Assembly: GCF_016598775.1 (NCBI RefSeq)
Contig: NZ_CP066802.1
Coordinates: 248,001-312,000, forward strand
Length of the DNA stretch: 64,000 nucleotides
Reading direction: 5' to 3'
Source: Actinomyces weissii
Lineage (GTDB): Bacteria; Actinomycetota; Actinomycetes; Actinomycetales; Actinomycetaceae
Shown: piece by piece, positions 32,956-41,420 of the stretch
Layout of the letters: every line of letters starts with the position of its first letter
Position numbering within the stretch: the stretch's first letter is position 1
Notes under the pieces: model-generated
What the model was told of the DNA's origin: nothing
Databases searched by the model: none
What the model saw: only the letters and a program-made list of their open reading frames with translations
Translations under genes and position numbers: made by a program

Positions 32956-33267
32956 ATGGCTAACAATTCTGAGATGCGTTCATACGACATCGGCGCATCC
33001 GAGTCCGCGCAGGCGAACTTTGAGAGTGTGGCTTCTAGGCTAGAGTCGCTGATCTCTCAGCGGGACACTGATGTCCGCAACGCGATGTCGCAGTACCAGG
33101 CCGATGGAGTCTCTGACGAGTACCAGGCCAAGGAGGCGCGCTGGAACAAAGCAGCCACGGAGGTTCGCAACATCATCACCACTCTGCGCAGCTCCATGCA
33201 GAACACCGATGAGACCGCCTCTACCGCGCTGACTCAGGCCAAGTCTGCCGTCGACCAGATGGGCTGA
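32956..33267 (+). CDS. WXG100/ESX-like small secreted protein 2
   Basis: 103 residues, with a textbook AGGAGG seven bases before ATG 32956. Two long amphipathic helices (about 15-45 and 60-100) are separated by a loop YQADGVSDEYQAKEARW, in which Asp-Gly and a late Trp stand near the WXG position. No signal peptide or membrane segment. Size, helical-hairpin shape and position in the T7SS locus support an ESX-type substrate or chaperone. The strong ribosome site suggests it is made in greater amounts than its neighbours, as is usual for the major ESX pair. Confidence 0.7.
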   Translation: MANNSEMRSYDIGASESAQANFESVASRLESLISQRDTDVRNAMSQYQADGVSDEYQAKEARWNKAATEVRNIITTLRSSMQNTDETASTALTQAKSAVDQMG

Positions 33268-33271
33268 AGCC

Positions 33272-33589
33272 TTGAGTGGCTGGGATATTGACCCCAATGG
33301 TGTGTCTGGCGTGCTGTTGGGGCTTGAGGCCGAAGTTGATGACAACCTCAGTCCGGGTATGACGGGTTGTGTTAACGCTCTGAATGGTGCCATAACAGCT
33401 ACGAACGGTGAGGGCAAGGCGATGCTGGTCGCATCCGCTGTCAGTGAGTGGTCCTCGATGCATGAGGCTGATTTCACCGGGATCGGCGATCGAATTGGGA
33501 ATATCACATCCAACACGATTCAAGCTGTTAGCGCTTACCAGCAGCATGATGAGTCCGCTGCCTTGGAGTTCCAGCGCAACGCAAAGTAG
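33272..33589 (+). CDS. ESX-like small protein 3 (DUF6507-like)
   Basis: 105 residues from TTG 33272. It begins SGWDIDPNGVSGVLLGLEAE, matching my memory of the DUF6507 family, small ESX-type proteins of actinobacteria that start with S.W.I.P.GV. The rest is helical and Ala/Ser/Asn-rich (AITATNGEGKAMLVASAVSEW). Five bases separate it from the stop of the previous gene, so the three small genes are co-transcribed. It probably acts as a partner or chaperone for the large effector encoded next, as small ESX/LXG-chaperone proteins do in other T7SSs; that pairing is inference. Confidence 0.65.
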   Translation: MSGWDIDPNGVSGVLLGLEAEVDDNLSPGMTGCVNALNGAITATNGEGKAMLVASAVSEWSSMHEADFTGIGDRIGNITSNTIQAVSAYQQHDESAALEFQRNAK

Positions 33590-33654
33590 GCCGTCTTCCC
33601 CTGGTGGGCGGTGAGTCTGTGGAGTCCTTCTAGTTTCTTTCCCTGGAGTGTCTT

Positions 33655-36600
33655 GTGAGTATCGACACCAGTAAGCTGCCTGCGCTCAATCTTGATGTTG
33701 AGTCCCTGCGCACAAATGCTTCCGACCTCAAAACGAAGGCAGGGGATGTCCGTACCTCTGGGGCGACGCTCAATACGACTTGGGGAGGCATGTCGTCGTG
33801 CTACAAGGCGCCCGAGCAGGAGACCTTGTACGCGGCGATGGGGCCGGTCGAGACTGACTGCGACTCGCTTGCCGACGACCTGGAGTCGATCGCCGAAGCG
33901 TTGAGCACTTTCGCTGACACGGCGGAGCTGATAAAGAAGGACTCGGAGGGCCTCAAGAGTCGCGCTGAGTCTTTCCTGACTTCAGTCAATGGTGACCCAG
34001 AGTGGCAGTACGATCAGGACAAGGTTGACGAGCACAACGGGTTCCTGAACGAAGCCAATGCGTTACAGATCCGCATGTGGGACGCTGAGCGCACCTGTGC
34101 GAATGCAATCCGGGCCCTGGATAGCCTGATCGCGTACCATGCTGATCCGACGAGTGAGGATGACCAGTTTGCCTATGGGGTCTCGGCGATTCCGGATGGC
34201 ACAGCGGGCTTGCCGTGGGGGTCGCCTGTTGAGCGGCAGGACCATTGTCCAAAGAAGGCCGGAGTTTCGGTCGGGCGTGCTTTCTGGGACGACTTCTGCT
34301 TGGGTACCATCAACGGTCTGACCAACCTAATCGGGATTAAGGTTGGCGGACCGGACTGGGGCATGACCGGAGAGACCTTCTTTGGTACTTGGAGAGGCCT
34401 GTCAACACTGGTGGGTTTCGGTTATGACGAGTATGGCAATTACACAGGTTGGAGCCTGGGTAATGCGGGGCAGGCCTGGAAGGGGCTGGGGAAGGAATGC
34501 CTTCACTTGGACCAGTGGGGGACTGACCCGCTGCGGGCTCTTACTGGAACCGTGTTGGATCTCGTTTCCCTGCTGATCCCAGTCGTGGGGCAGGCGTCCA
34601 AGGTACTGAAGCTCGGCAAAGCCGGTTCGACCTTGAAGAAGGTCGGTAAGGCTGCACAGGTTGCCGACAAGGTCTTGTCATTCATGGACCCGCTGGGGAC
34701 TCTGGCTGGAAAAGCGGTCGGCAAGGTCTCTGGGCCTGCGCTTGAATCAGTCAAGAACGCGTTGAATATCGACTTCAACCTGATGGACAAGATTGGCCAG
34801 TGGACCGGGGCCGACGTGCCTGTCAGTCATGAGGCGCGCGCCGTTTCCGGGGAGGCGGATGCCAGTGTGTCGGAAACCTCCACGTCTGACAGCTCGCCTG
34901 CCGACGGGAGGGTGCCAGAAGGTACTGCCTCAGCCGGATCGCCCACTGTTGCAGAAACCGGCGGTGGTACTGGGGGCGCGGCTGGGCGGTCTTCTGCCTC
35001 CGAGCCTGCGCACGCCCCTGCGGATGCAGCACACACGGATGCTTCAGCGCATGGCGCGACCGGGGGGAACGCCAGCCACGGCTCCAGCGGTGCCGACCAC
35101 GGTGCGGGCGACGGTGACGGCAGTGCCGGCGATAGCCACCACATTCCGGATAGGCGGGTCGGTGGCTCCGGCGAGGCCGTGTCGACAGGTGGGGGTCACG
35201 ACGCTGGCTCGGTCGCCGAGCGCGGCGGTTCGGGCGCTGACGCAGCCGACGGCGGTGCAGGGGAGGCGTCTCACGGTCACTCTGGCGCCAGCCACGGTGG
35301 TGGACACGCGGACCACGCTGGTAGTGGTGGCGCCTCTGAGGGCGCTACCGACCTGCCAGCCAGCAAGCAAGGTCATGGGGCTGCCGGCGAGCCGGCCGGG
35401 GCAAGGCATGTTGATGGCGAGCCCGGTTCTGGGGACGCGGGCTCCGGCAAGGGCCACGATGGCCCAGTCAGTGGTGACGCTGCCGGTGAGGGCCAGGGCA
35501 AGGCCAGCAACGAGAAGGTGGGTCATGGCGCCCACGAGGTAAATGACGCGCATGCTGGTGACAAGCACGGTCAGGGCCATGACGGCAGTGGCTCTCAGCA
35601 CCATGACGGCGACGCGTCCAACAAGCACCACCTCCAGCAAGACGCTGACCACAGTGCCGACCATGTGGACGATACTTCCGCCCACGGAGCTGGTGATGGT
35701 GACAGGCCGCTCGACGCCGGAGATAACGGCAGGACGTCCCCTGCTGATCCGCGGAACTATCAGATGAAGGATGGGACAAGCTATGACACCCATTTCGCTC
35801 CCGAGCAGGTGCGACAAGAGCTGAGCACCTACGAGAGGCTCCAGGCAGACCTGGCTGCGAATGATGTGCGAATGGCGGATGGTTCGGAGGCTACGGTAGA
35901 GAAGGTTCGTGAGGTGGCAGGTAAGTCCCTCAATGAATTGACCGTCGGCGACGCGAAGCTCCTGCGGAAGGTAAACGACATGCGAGCCTTCTATACTCCG
36001 GACGTGCTGCAGAAGGTTGTGGATCCGACGCAGCTGCTGAATGACTTTACGCCTGACGAGCTTGACGAACTGGTTTCCCGGGGAGTGCTTGAAGAGGACT
36101 CTGTGAAGGCTTGGCGTGAGGCCGAGGAGAAGGCTGCGTATCCGACTTCAAGAATGTCGGGTAGTGTTGCCGGATCGCCGGACGCCAATGTGTCGCGTTC
36201 AGAAGTAGATCTCAATAGTAGTGACACTGGTCCCATGAATGCTGACGACGGTCGAGATATATACGGGCTCGACTATCGTAATTCGAACCATCTTCAAAGA
36301 ACTCCAAAGCTAACAGGCGGTTTCGAGCGTCACTCCCAGATCGAAGTGCGAATGGGTAGCGGCCCGTTCCGGGGCAAGGTGTATGTTCCTGATGCGGACC
36401 TGCGTACGGTGATGGATGAGGCGGCCAATTATGTGGACCTGGACGCTATACCGCAGGACGCCAACCTCTGGGAGCAGTTGCCGCAAAACGTGCAGGAGAG
36501 TCTTAAGAAGGGTGGTGAATCTAGTATTGGTTGGGCCGTCGATCCGAATAATCCCTGGCGTGGCACAGGTTTTGCAGGTAAGAAGAACAGTCCGAACATT

Positions 36601-36744
36601 GCGACCCCTGAGTTGAAGATGGATGCCGGTGACTACGTGGACATGGCGGATGTGGGTCCTGCTGAGATGTGGGTGCGTGGCTATGATGGTAGTCAGGAGC
36701 TGCTCGCCGTGTTCAAGGCAGGTAAGTGGGTGCTGGTGCGATGA
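33655..36744 (+). CDS. Large T7SS-associated polymorphic toxin-like protein
   Basis: 1029 residues. The N-terminal part (1-390) has an ESX/LXG-like helical region with Trp-Gly (LNTTWGGMSSCYKAPEQETL, about 39-58), then Gly- and hydrophobic-rich segments (GTVLDLVSLLIPVVGQASKVL) like the membrane-interacting middle of WXG/LXG toxins. Residues about 390-690 are a low-complexity Gly/His/Ala/Ser/Asp linker with GHGASGG-type repeats. The C-terminal 340 residues change composition: helical residues 700-850, then a variable-looking domain (YGLDYRNSNHLQRTPKL at about 872, VDPNNPWRG, AEMWVRGYDGSQELL) ending WVLVR. This end matches no toxin fold I recognise. GTG 33655 follows GGAG. The next gene overlaps its stop by four bases. 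Confidence 0.75.
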   Translation: MSIDTSKLPALNLDVESLRTNASDLKTKAGDVRTSGATLNTTWGGMSSCYKAPEQETLYAAMGPVETDCDSLADDLESIAEALSTFADTAELIKKDSEGLKSRAESFLTSVNGDPEWQYDQDKVDEHNGFLNEANALQIRMWDAERTCANAIRALDSLIAYHADPTSEDDQFAYGVSAIPDGTAGLPWGSPVERQDHCPKKAGVSVGRAFWDDFCLGTINGLTNLIGIKVGGPDWGMTGETFFGTWRGLSTLVGFGYDEYGNYTGWSLGNAGQAWKGLGKECLHLDQWGTDPLRALTGTVLDLVSLLIPVVGQASKVLKLGKAGSTLKKVGKAAQVADKVLSFMDPLGTLAGKAVGKVSGPALESVKNALNIDFNLMDKIGQWTGADVPVSHEARAVSGEADASVSETSTSDSSPADGRVPEGTASAGSPTVAETGGGTGGAAGRSSASEPAHAPADAAHTDASAHGATGGNASHGSSGADHGAGDGDGSAGDSHHIPDRRVGGSGEAVSTGGGHDAGSVAERGGSGADAADGGAGEASHGHSGASHGGGHADHAGSGGASEGATDLPASKQGHGAAGEPAGARHVDGEPGSGDAGSGKGHDGPVSGDAAGEGQGKASNEKVGHGAHEVNDAHAGDKHGQGHDGSGSQHHDGDASNKHHLQQDADHSADHVDDTSAHGAGDGDRPLDAGDNGRTSPADPRNYQMKDGTSYDTHFAPEQVRQELSTYERLQADLAANDVRMADGSEATVEKVREVAGKSLNELTVGDAKLLRKVNDMRAFYTPDVLQKVVDPTQLLNDFTPDELDELVSRGVLEEDSVKAWREAEEKAAYPTSRMSGSVAGSPDANVSRSEVDLNSSDTGPMNADDGRDIYGLDYRNSNHLQRTPKLTGGFERHSQIEVRMGSGPFRGKVYVPDADLRTVMDEAANYVDLDAIPQDANLWEQLPQNVQESLKKGGESSIGWAVDPNNPWRGTGFAGKKNSPNIATPELKMDAGDYVDMADVGPAEMWVRGYDGSQELLAVFKAGKWVLVR

Positions 36745-37880
36745 TTCGTGCTTATGCGTCTTTGACTGGTCCGGTGTGGGCGGGGGATTATGTGTTCTCT
36801 GTTTCTGATATTACTGGGGGGTCTAGATTCCTGAGGAGGCTGCTGCCGGTTGGGGTGGTGGTGCGGCTTGTTCTAGACGATGGGCGTGGGATGTTTGTGG
36901 TGCCGGATCAGGTGGCTTGTCCGCCGGGGTTCGTGCGTGACAGTGCGCGGGGTGCTTGGGTGCTGGGGGCGCCGGAGGAAGCAATGGTTCGCGGTTTTCG
37001 GGCGTGTGCGTCGGCGGTGGTAAATGGTGTGGGTGTGGAGGTGCTTGAGGTCTGGGGTGAGCGGGCGCGGGTGCGTGAGACCGGGAGGGACGATTCGGGC
37101 CAGTGGGTTGGTCTGGGGGAGCTGGGGCGGGTGGTGGTCGATCAGACCGCCTTGCTGTCTTGGAACTTTGAGGGAGGGCGTACGGAGGGTTCGAGTAGTG
37201 CGCTTGACAGCTACCGTTTTCGGCGGGTGTTTCCGGTGGGGTTTGATGCTTGGTCCTCCCCGGAGCGGGTTGGGGGTGTTGGTGTGGAGGTGTGGCCTTC
37301 GCACTGGGCTAGTCCGGTTCCGGCGTCGGGTTCCAGTTTTATGGTTGTGGGTGGGGTGCCTTACCCGGAGGCCAGTGTGATGGATCGTGATGCCCGGTAT
37401 GACGGGCCGGCTTCCATGGTGTGTTTGGATGCGTGGTGTCAGGTGCCGGTTGGTGTGGGTGTGCGGGGGGCGCGTCGAGACGCGCTGTGTGGCTCCCATG
37501 TTTTGAACCGTGACGCTGACGGGTTTGTTGGGGTTCGTTGTGTAAGGGCTATGTGGGGTGGGCGTGCGGTTGAGGTGGTGTACGTGGCCTACTCCTATGC
37601 TTATGTTGTGGCGTTGGAGCGGCCTGAGGCGTGGAGGTCGCAGAAGCTGTTGTGGTCTTTGGACGAGCTGGAGGTTATGGAGGGGCCGGTGCGGCTTGAT
37701 GAGCTGGAGGATGTGCGTTTTGACGTGTACGTGAGGCGTCATCCTGAGGCTGGGTCGTGGTCCTTCTTGAATGTGTGGGGTCTGCCGGGTGATCTTGAGG
37801 GCAGTGCTGAGGCGCGTCTGGGGCGGGGGTGCTGGCCTGCCTGGCCGGTGACGCACCAGCTCGGGCCGGTCCTTACGTGA
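36741..37880 (+). CDS. Hypothetical protein coupled to the toxin-like gene (possible immunity protein)
   Basis: 379 residues from ATG 36741, overlapping the toxin-like stop as ATGA. No signal peptide or membrane helix; Val/Trp/Arg-rich, beta-type composition with many aromatic residues (YRFRRVFPVGFDAWSSPERV, SFMVVGGVPYPEASVMDRD). I do not recognise the family. Codon use is unlike the neighbours: the coding strand is strongly G+T biased (GTG, GGG, GTT, CGT and TTT codons), in contrast to the GCC/CTG-rich surroundings. Position directly after a putative effector is classic for immunity genes, but at 379 residues it is longer than most; it could also be a second effector or a self-modifying protein. 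Confidence 0.62.
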   Translation: MIRAYASLTGPVWAGDYVFSVSDITGGSRFLRRLLPVGVVVRLVLDDGRGMFVVPDQVACPPGFVRDSARGAWVLGAPEEAMVRGFRACASAVVNGVGVEVLEVWGERARVRETGRDDSGQWVGLGELGRVVVDQTALLSWNFEGGRTEGSSSALDSYRFRRVFPVGFDAWSSPERVGGVGVEVWPSHWASPVPASGSSFMVVGGVPYPEASVMDRDARYDGPASMVCLDAWCQVPVGVGVRGARRDALCGSHVLNRDADGFVGVRCVRAMWGGRAVEVVYVAYSYAYVVALERPEAWRSQKLLWSLDELEVMEGPVRLDELEDVRFDVYVRRHPEAGSWSFLNVWGLPGDLEGSAEARLGRGCWPAWPVTHQLGPVLT

Positions 37881-37963
37881 CCTGGGCTGGACCATATGAT
37901 TGACAGGTAGTACCTACTGGGTCGGGGCGGCTTGGGGTCCTGGCGGTGAAGGAGGCTGACGCT

Positions 37964-38866
37964 ATGCGGTGGTTGAGGAAGCTGGTCAACCAGGAGATGC
38001 TGGGCCGGTACCTGGACGGTGAAAACCTCGTGCACGGGTTCGCGGTCGACTCGGGATCGCTGGGGCTTAACGAGACCTCTGGTGAGATTTTCAAGGCGCT
38101 GTTCATGGAACGGCCTGTGGATGATGCCGCCGTCGTCGATGAGGTGGCCACCCTGTTGTTCCCGCTCTACCCGACTGACACGGCTGTCCCAGCTATGGGT
38201 GGGAACACTCCCGAACAGCTCGCCATCACGGGTGGGGACTTCCTTCAGCCTGTGCCGTTCGATGGTCGTGGCATGGTACGTCTGCCTGCCGACCCGATCG
38301 CCACCCACCTGTATGTCGAGCCTACGATGCTTCGGGCGGGGGCCTTCCTTCTGAAGCACACGCCGAAGGGCGGGTACACGGAGATGGCCGCCTACTTCGG
38401 TCCTAGGCTCGGTTGGGGGGTGCCTGACGGCTCGCCCGTTCAGGGTGGTATCCCGCGCATCGGCCCGAACCCACTGTTTGGGCCGCACCTTCAGGTAAAG
38501 GGGGAGACGGGTCTGCGTCCCGCTGACCTGGATGTCGGGGAGGACGGCTCTTTGCAGGGGGCTTATGTACTTGAGCGCCAGGACGACGATGTGAAGGGCA
38601 CCCAGATCAGTCTTGAGGATGTCTCGGAGGCGGGCTTTCTGCGGGCGCGCACCACCTGGAACGGGCTACCGGTGCTGCTGGTGGGCAAGGTGACTGGTGA
38701 GACTGCTGGTTTCCGTGCGCTGTGCCTGTCCCATGACGCCTATGCCGCCCAGGCCGCCGGATTCAGGATGGTTGAGGCGGGCGTGTATGAGGCGGTCATT
38801 CCTGCCAGTCAGATCGGCCAGCCGACCTTCACCCTGTCCACCCCGCCGAGCTGGCCCCACAACTGA
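37964..38866 (+). CDS. Hypothetical protein at the end of the T7SS effector operon
   Basis: 300 residues from ATG 37964, which follows AAGGAGG with 8 bases spacing. No signal peptide or membrane segment. Mixed alpha/beta with conserved-looking blocks: NQEMLGRYLDGENLVHGFAV at the N-terminus, then RLPADPIATHLYVEPTMLRAG, LFGPHLQVKGETGLRPADLDVGEDGS and LPVLLVGKVTGETAGFRALC. I do not recognise it. It lies 83 bp after the 379-residue gene. Its GC content is nearer that of the chromosome than that gene. It may be an immunity, chaperone or second effector component; none of these can be shown from sequence alone. Confidence 0.6.
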   Translation: MRWLRKLVNQEMLGRYLDGENLVHGFAVDSGSLGLNETSGEIFKALFMERPVDDAAVVDEVATLLFPLYPTDTAVPAMGGNTPEQLAITGGDFLQPVPFDGRGMVRLPADPIATHLYVEPTMLRAGAFLLKHTPKGGYTEMAAYFGPRLGWGVPDGSPVQGGIPRIGPNPLFGPHLQVKGETGLRPADLDVGEDGSLQGAYVLERQDDDVKGTQISLEDVSEAGFLRARTTWNGLPVLLVGKVTGETAGFRALCLSHDAYAAQAAGFRMVEAGVYEAVIPASQIGQPTFTLSTPPSWPHN

Positions 38867-39003
38867 ACGCAGGTGCGTGCCGTGAGTTGAGGTACCCGCC
38901 AGCGGTGTATAGCAGACATAGGCCAGCCGTACTCGCCAGCTGAAGCCGTTACTTGCTGGTCTTCAGCATGACCTCGAGCTGTGCAAAACAGCTTGAGCTG
39001 TGC

Positions 39004-39032
39004 GGTATTGCTGCACAACTCGCGCCGAAATG
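39004..39032. repeat. Degenerate half-copy of the 19.8-kb inverted repeat
   Basis: GGTATTGCTGCACAACTCGC and the following GCCGAAATGC reproduce, with a few changes, the loop and right arm of the 19787-19849 element; the left arm has decayed. It is the main feature of the gap between the T7SS island (ends 38866) and the VIT gene, so it marks the island boundary. Confidence 0.65.
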
Positions 39033-39069
39033 CGGAGGTCGGCGAAAAGATAGGGCAGCCGTGCCTGAG

Positions 39070-39088
39070 TGAGGTAAGACAGCCTTTG
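39070..39088 (+). promoter_or_regulatory. Weak candidate DtxR/IdeR box before the VIT gene
   Basis: TGAGGTAAGACAGCCTTTG matches 10 of 19 positions of the DtxR/IdeR consensus (GAGGTAAG half is best), 37 bp before the ATG at 39125. On sequence alone this is weak, but iron control of VIT transporters is plausible. Confidence 0.2.
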
Positions 39089-39124
39089 CTATACAGCGAC
39101 ATTAATCGTCTTTACTGTTGAGCC

Positions 39125-39988
39125 ATGACCATCACCAGCAGCCCGGTTGCCAGCCTGGACATCCCTGTACTAGACGCCCGCAGCACCGCCCCCGTCCTGC
39201 CCGAGCAGGACCGCCTGCTCGGCCAGCCCGGCTGCCCGACCCACCGCCGCCTCAGCTCAGCGGAAGGCCTCACCGCCAGCGCCGCCAGCACCACCAAGGC
39301 GGAGAGCTCCACCTCGCTCTCCTCCCGCCTGAACTGGCTGCGCGCCGGGGTCCTGGGGGCCAATGACGGTATCGTCTCCGTGGCTGGTCTGGTGATCGGT
39401 GTGGCTGCTGCCAACCCCACTGCCACCGGCACCATCCTCGCCGCTGGTGTGGCGGGCATCCTCGCTGGTGCGGTCTCCATGGCCGCGGGTGAGTACGTCT
39501 CCGTCTCCACCCAGTCAGACACGGAGCGCGCCGTCGTCGCCCGCTACCGCCACACGCTCTCTGAGGACCCCGACGGCGGGGTCGATGAGCTCGCCGCCCA
39601 CTACCGTGCCAAGGGCCTGCAACCCAACACCGCCCGGCAGGTCGCCCTGGAGCTGACCGCGCACAACGCCGTCGGCGCCCACCTGGAGGCTGAGCTGGGC
39701 ATGCGGGAGGATGACTACACCAACCCGTGGCACGCCGCCCTGTCCAGCGCGGTGGCCTTCACCATCGGCTCGCTGCTCCCGTTGCTGGCTATCCTCCTGC
39801 CGCCTGTCAGCATCGCCATCCCGCTGACCTTCGTGGCCGTGCTGGTGGGACTGGGCCTGACCGGCGGGGTCTCCGCCCGGCTCGGCGAGGCCCCCGTGCG
39901 TCCGGCGGTCGTGCGCGTCATGCTGGGTGGCGCCCTGGCTATGGCGGTCACCTGGGGGATCGGGCACCTGATCGGCATGGCTGTCTGA
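39125..39988 (+). CDS. VIT1/CCC1 family iron/manganese transporter
   Basis: 287 residues. After a Ser/Thr-rich N-terminal region of about 60 residues, the VIT core follows: LNWLRAGVLGANDGIVSVAGLVIGVAAA (helix 1 with Asn-Asp), AGILAGAVSMAAGEYVSVSTQSDTE (the metal-binding helix with Met, Glu and the conserved GEYVS), and three further helices at the C-terminus, including TFVAVLVGLGLTGGVSARLG. CCC1/VIT proteins move ferrous iron or manganese out of the cytosol; bacterial members are thought to protect from metal overload. ATG 39125 has no strong ribosome site. It is monocistronic. A weak iron-box-like site lies upstream. Confidence 0.9.
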   Translation: MTITSSPVASLDIPVLDARSTAPVLPEQDRLLGQPGCPTHRRLSSAEGLTASAASTTKAESSTSLSSRLNWLRAGVLGANDGIVSVAGLVIGVAAANPTATGTILAAGVAGILAGAVSMAAGEYVSVSTQSDTERAVVARYRHTLSEDPDGGVDELAAHYRAKGLQPNTARQVALELTAHNAVGAHLEAELGMREDDYTNPWHAALSSAVAFTIGSLLPLLAILLPPVSIAIPLTFVAVLVGLGLTGGVSARLGEAPVRPAVVRVMLGGALAMAVTWGIGHLIGMAV

Positions 39989-40322
39989 GCGGCGGCGGTG
40001 CCGACCGCGGGGGCGTCCTGGCCCGGCTGAGCCTGCTCCGGTGACCGGCTGACGACGACGCCCAGGTGGTCACTGCTCGCGGTTGCTCCCGCCCCTCGCT
40101 CGGGTGTCTCGCTTTACAACAGTCCTATCGGCCCTCCAACGGCGGCGTCCGTCTCGGGGGTGCGGCAGCTGGGGGTCAGTCCCTGTATGCGTTTCCAGGG
40201 CGCGCCTGTGTGGTGCTGGCCCTGCCTCCCAGGCCCTGGTGCGGACCGGAGCGCCCGGTATCGGACGCTGAGGCTTTCTCCGCAACCGTCCGCCCGGGCT
40301 GTCGCGCACCCACCCGCCTGTC
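39989..40322. other. 334-bp intergenic gap, nothing identified
   Basis: This stretch lies between the convergent ends of the VIT gene and the App1-like gene. No coding signal, hairpin with T-run or repeat family member was found. Confidence 0.4.
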
Positions 40323-41420
40323 TCAGGGGCGTGCCGGGGCCGTGACCTCGTGGGGCAGCAGCCGGGCCAGCTCAAAGCCGTCGTCCCCGAACACCACCGG
40401 GACTGGGCACTGCCCCAGCAGGTGGGCCTCCGGCTCCAGGGGCATGGTGCCCGCCAGCAGCTTCTGCCCGGTGGTCAGACGGCGTATGGCCACCGCACTG
40501 ACCCGCTCGGCGTGGTCGCGCGCCACCTCTCTGTAGATGAGCGGGTCGTGCTGGCCGTCGTCGCCCACCAGGAGCCACCGCACCTCCGGCAGGTCCAGCA
40601 TGAGGCGGCGCAGCTGGGTGCGTTTGTGCTCGATCCCGGAGCGGAACCAGCCTGTGTTGGTGGGGCCCCAGTCGGTCATGAGCATGGGACCGGCCGGGAA
40701 GCCGTGGCGCTGCAGGAAGGAGCGCATGGTGGGGACCACGTTCCAGGCGCCGGTGGACAGGTAGATCACGGGGGCGCCGTCCTGGCGGGAGCGCACGTGG
40801 GTCAGCAGCTCGGCCATGCCGGGCACAGGTTCCCGGGCGGAGGAGTACTTGACCAGCTGGTTGTAGGCGGCCACCAGGATGCGGGGCACGTGGGAGACGA
40901 CCACGGTGTCGTCGATGTCGCACACTATGCCCAGGCGTGGCCCGGGCGGGACGATTAGCACTGACCCGGTGGCCGGTGCGGACCCGGTGGCCTGGACCTC
41001 CACCTCGTGCAGGCCGGGGGGCAGGCCGTGCCCCGGCACTACTAGGTCGATGTACCCGCCGCGGTCGGCGCGGGTGCGCAGGGTGGCCTGGCCTACCCGC
41101 ACGGTCACGGGCAGGTAGGGCACGGGGGCGTCCACGAAGGAGCGCCAGCCGCGCTGTGCCTCGGCGATCCTCTGTGCGGCGATGCCGGCGGCCTGGTGCA
41201 CGGAGGTGGGCAGCTGCTCGGGCAGGGAGCGGAACAGGGGGCCGTCGGCGGGCACGCCTTCGGGGCGTAGCACCATACGGGCCATGACCCGGGCCTTGGA
41301 GGTGGAGCCGTAGCCGGTGTAGGCGATCACCCGTGGACGCCAGCCCCAGCGCTTCAGGACGGGGATGGTGCCCCGGTGGAACCGGTTTTCTGCCGCGCGG
41401 GCCAGGTCAGACAGAGACAC
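40323..41420 (-). CDS. App1 family (DUF2183) phosphatidate phosphatase-like protein
   Basis: 365 residues. The App1 catalytic domain is clear: DIDDT at residues 168-172 (the DxDxT/HAD nucleophile), VIYLSTGAWNVVPTMRSFLQ (motif II Ser/Thr), and LLVGDDGQHDPLIY (motif IV acidic). In yeast App1 dephosphorylates phosphatidic acid; bacterial versions are less studied. The N-terminal 150 residues (VIAYTGYGSTSKARVMARMV) are the usual companion domain. ATG 41420 fits. It is convergent with the VIT gene and stands alone. Confidence 0.85.
   Translation of the reverse strand: MSLSDLARAAENRFHRGTIPVLKRWGWRPRVIAYTGYGSTSKARVMARMVLRPEGVPADGPLFRSLPEQLPTSVHQAAGIAAQRIAEAQRGWRSFVDAPVPYLPVTVRVGQATLRTRADRGGYIDLVVPGHGLPPGLHEVEVQATGSAPATGSVLIVPPGPRLGIVCDIDDTVVVSHVPRILVAAYNQLVKYSSAREPVPGMAELLTHVRSRQDGAPVIYLSTGAWNVVPTMRSFLQRHGFPAGPMLMTDWGPTNTGWFRSGIEHKRTQLRRLMLDLPEVRWLLVGDDGQHDPLIYREVARDHAERVSAVAIRRLTTGQKLLAGTMPLEPEAHLLGQCPVPVVFGDDGFELARLLPHEVTAPARP

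Noticed and set aside
34840..35760. Minus-strand and alternative plus-strand frames (for example 35044-35817 and 34793-35542) in the toxin linker region
   Set aside because: They arise from the low-complexity Gly/His/Ala coding of the linker; no ribosome sites, and the 1029-codon frame is continuous through the region.
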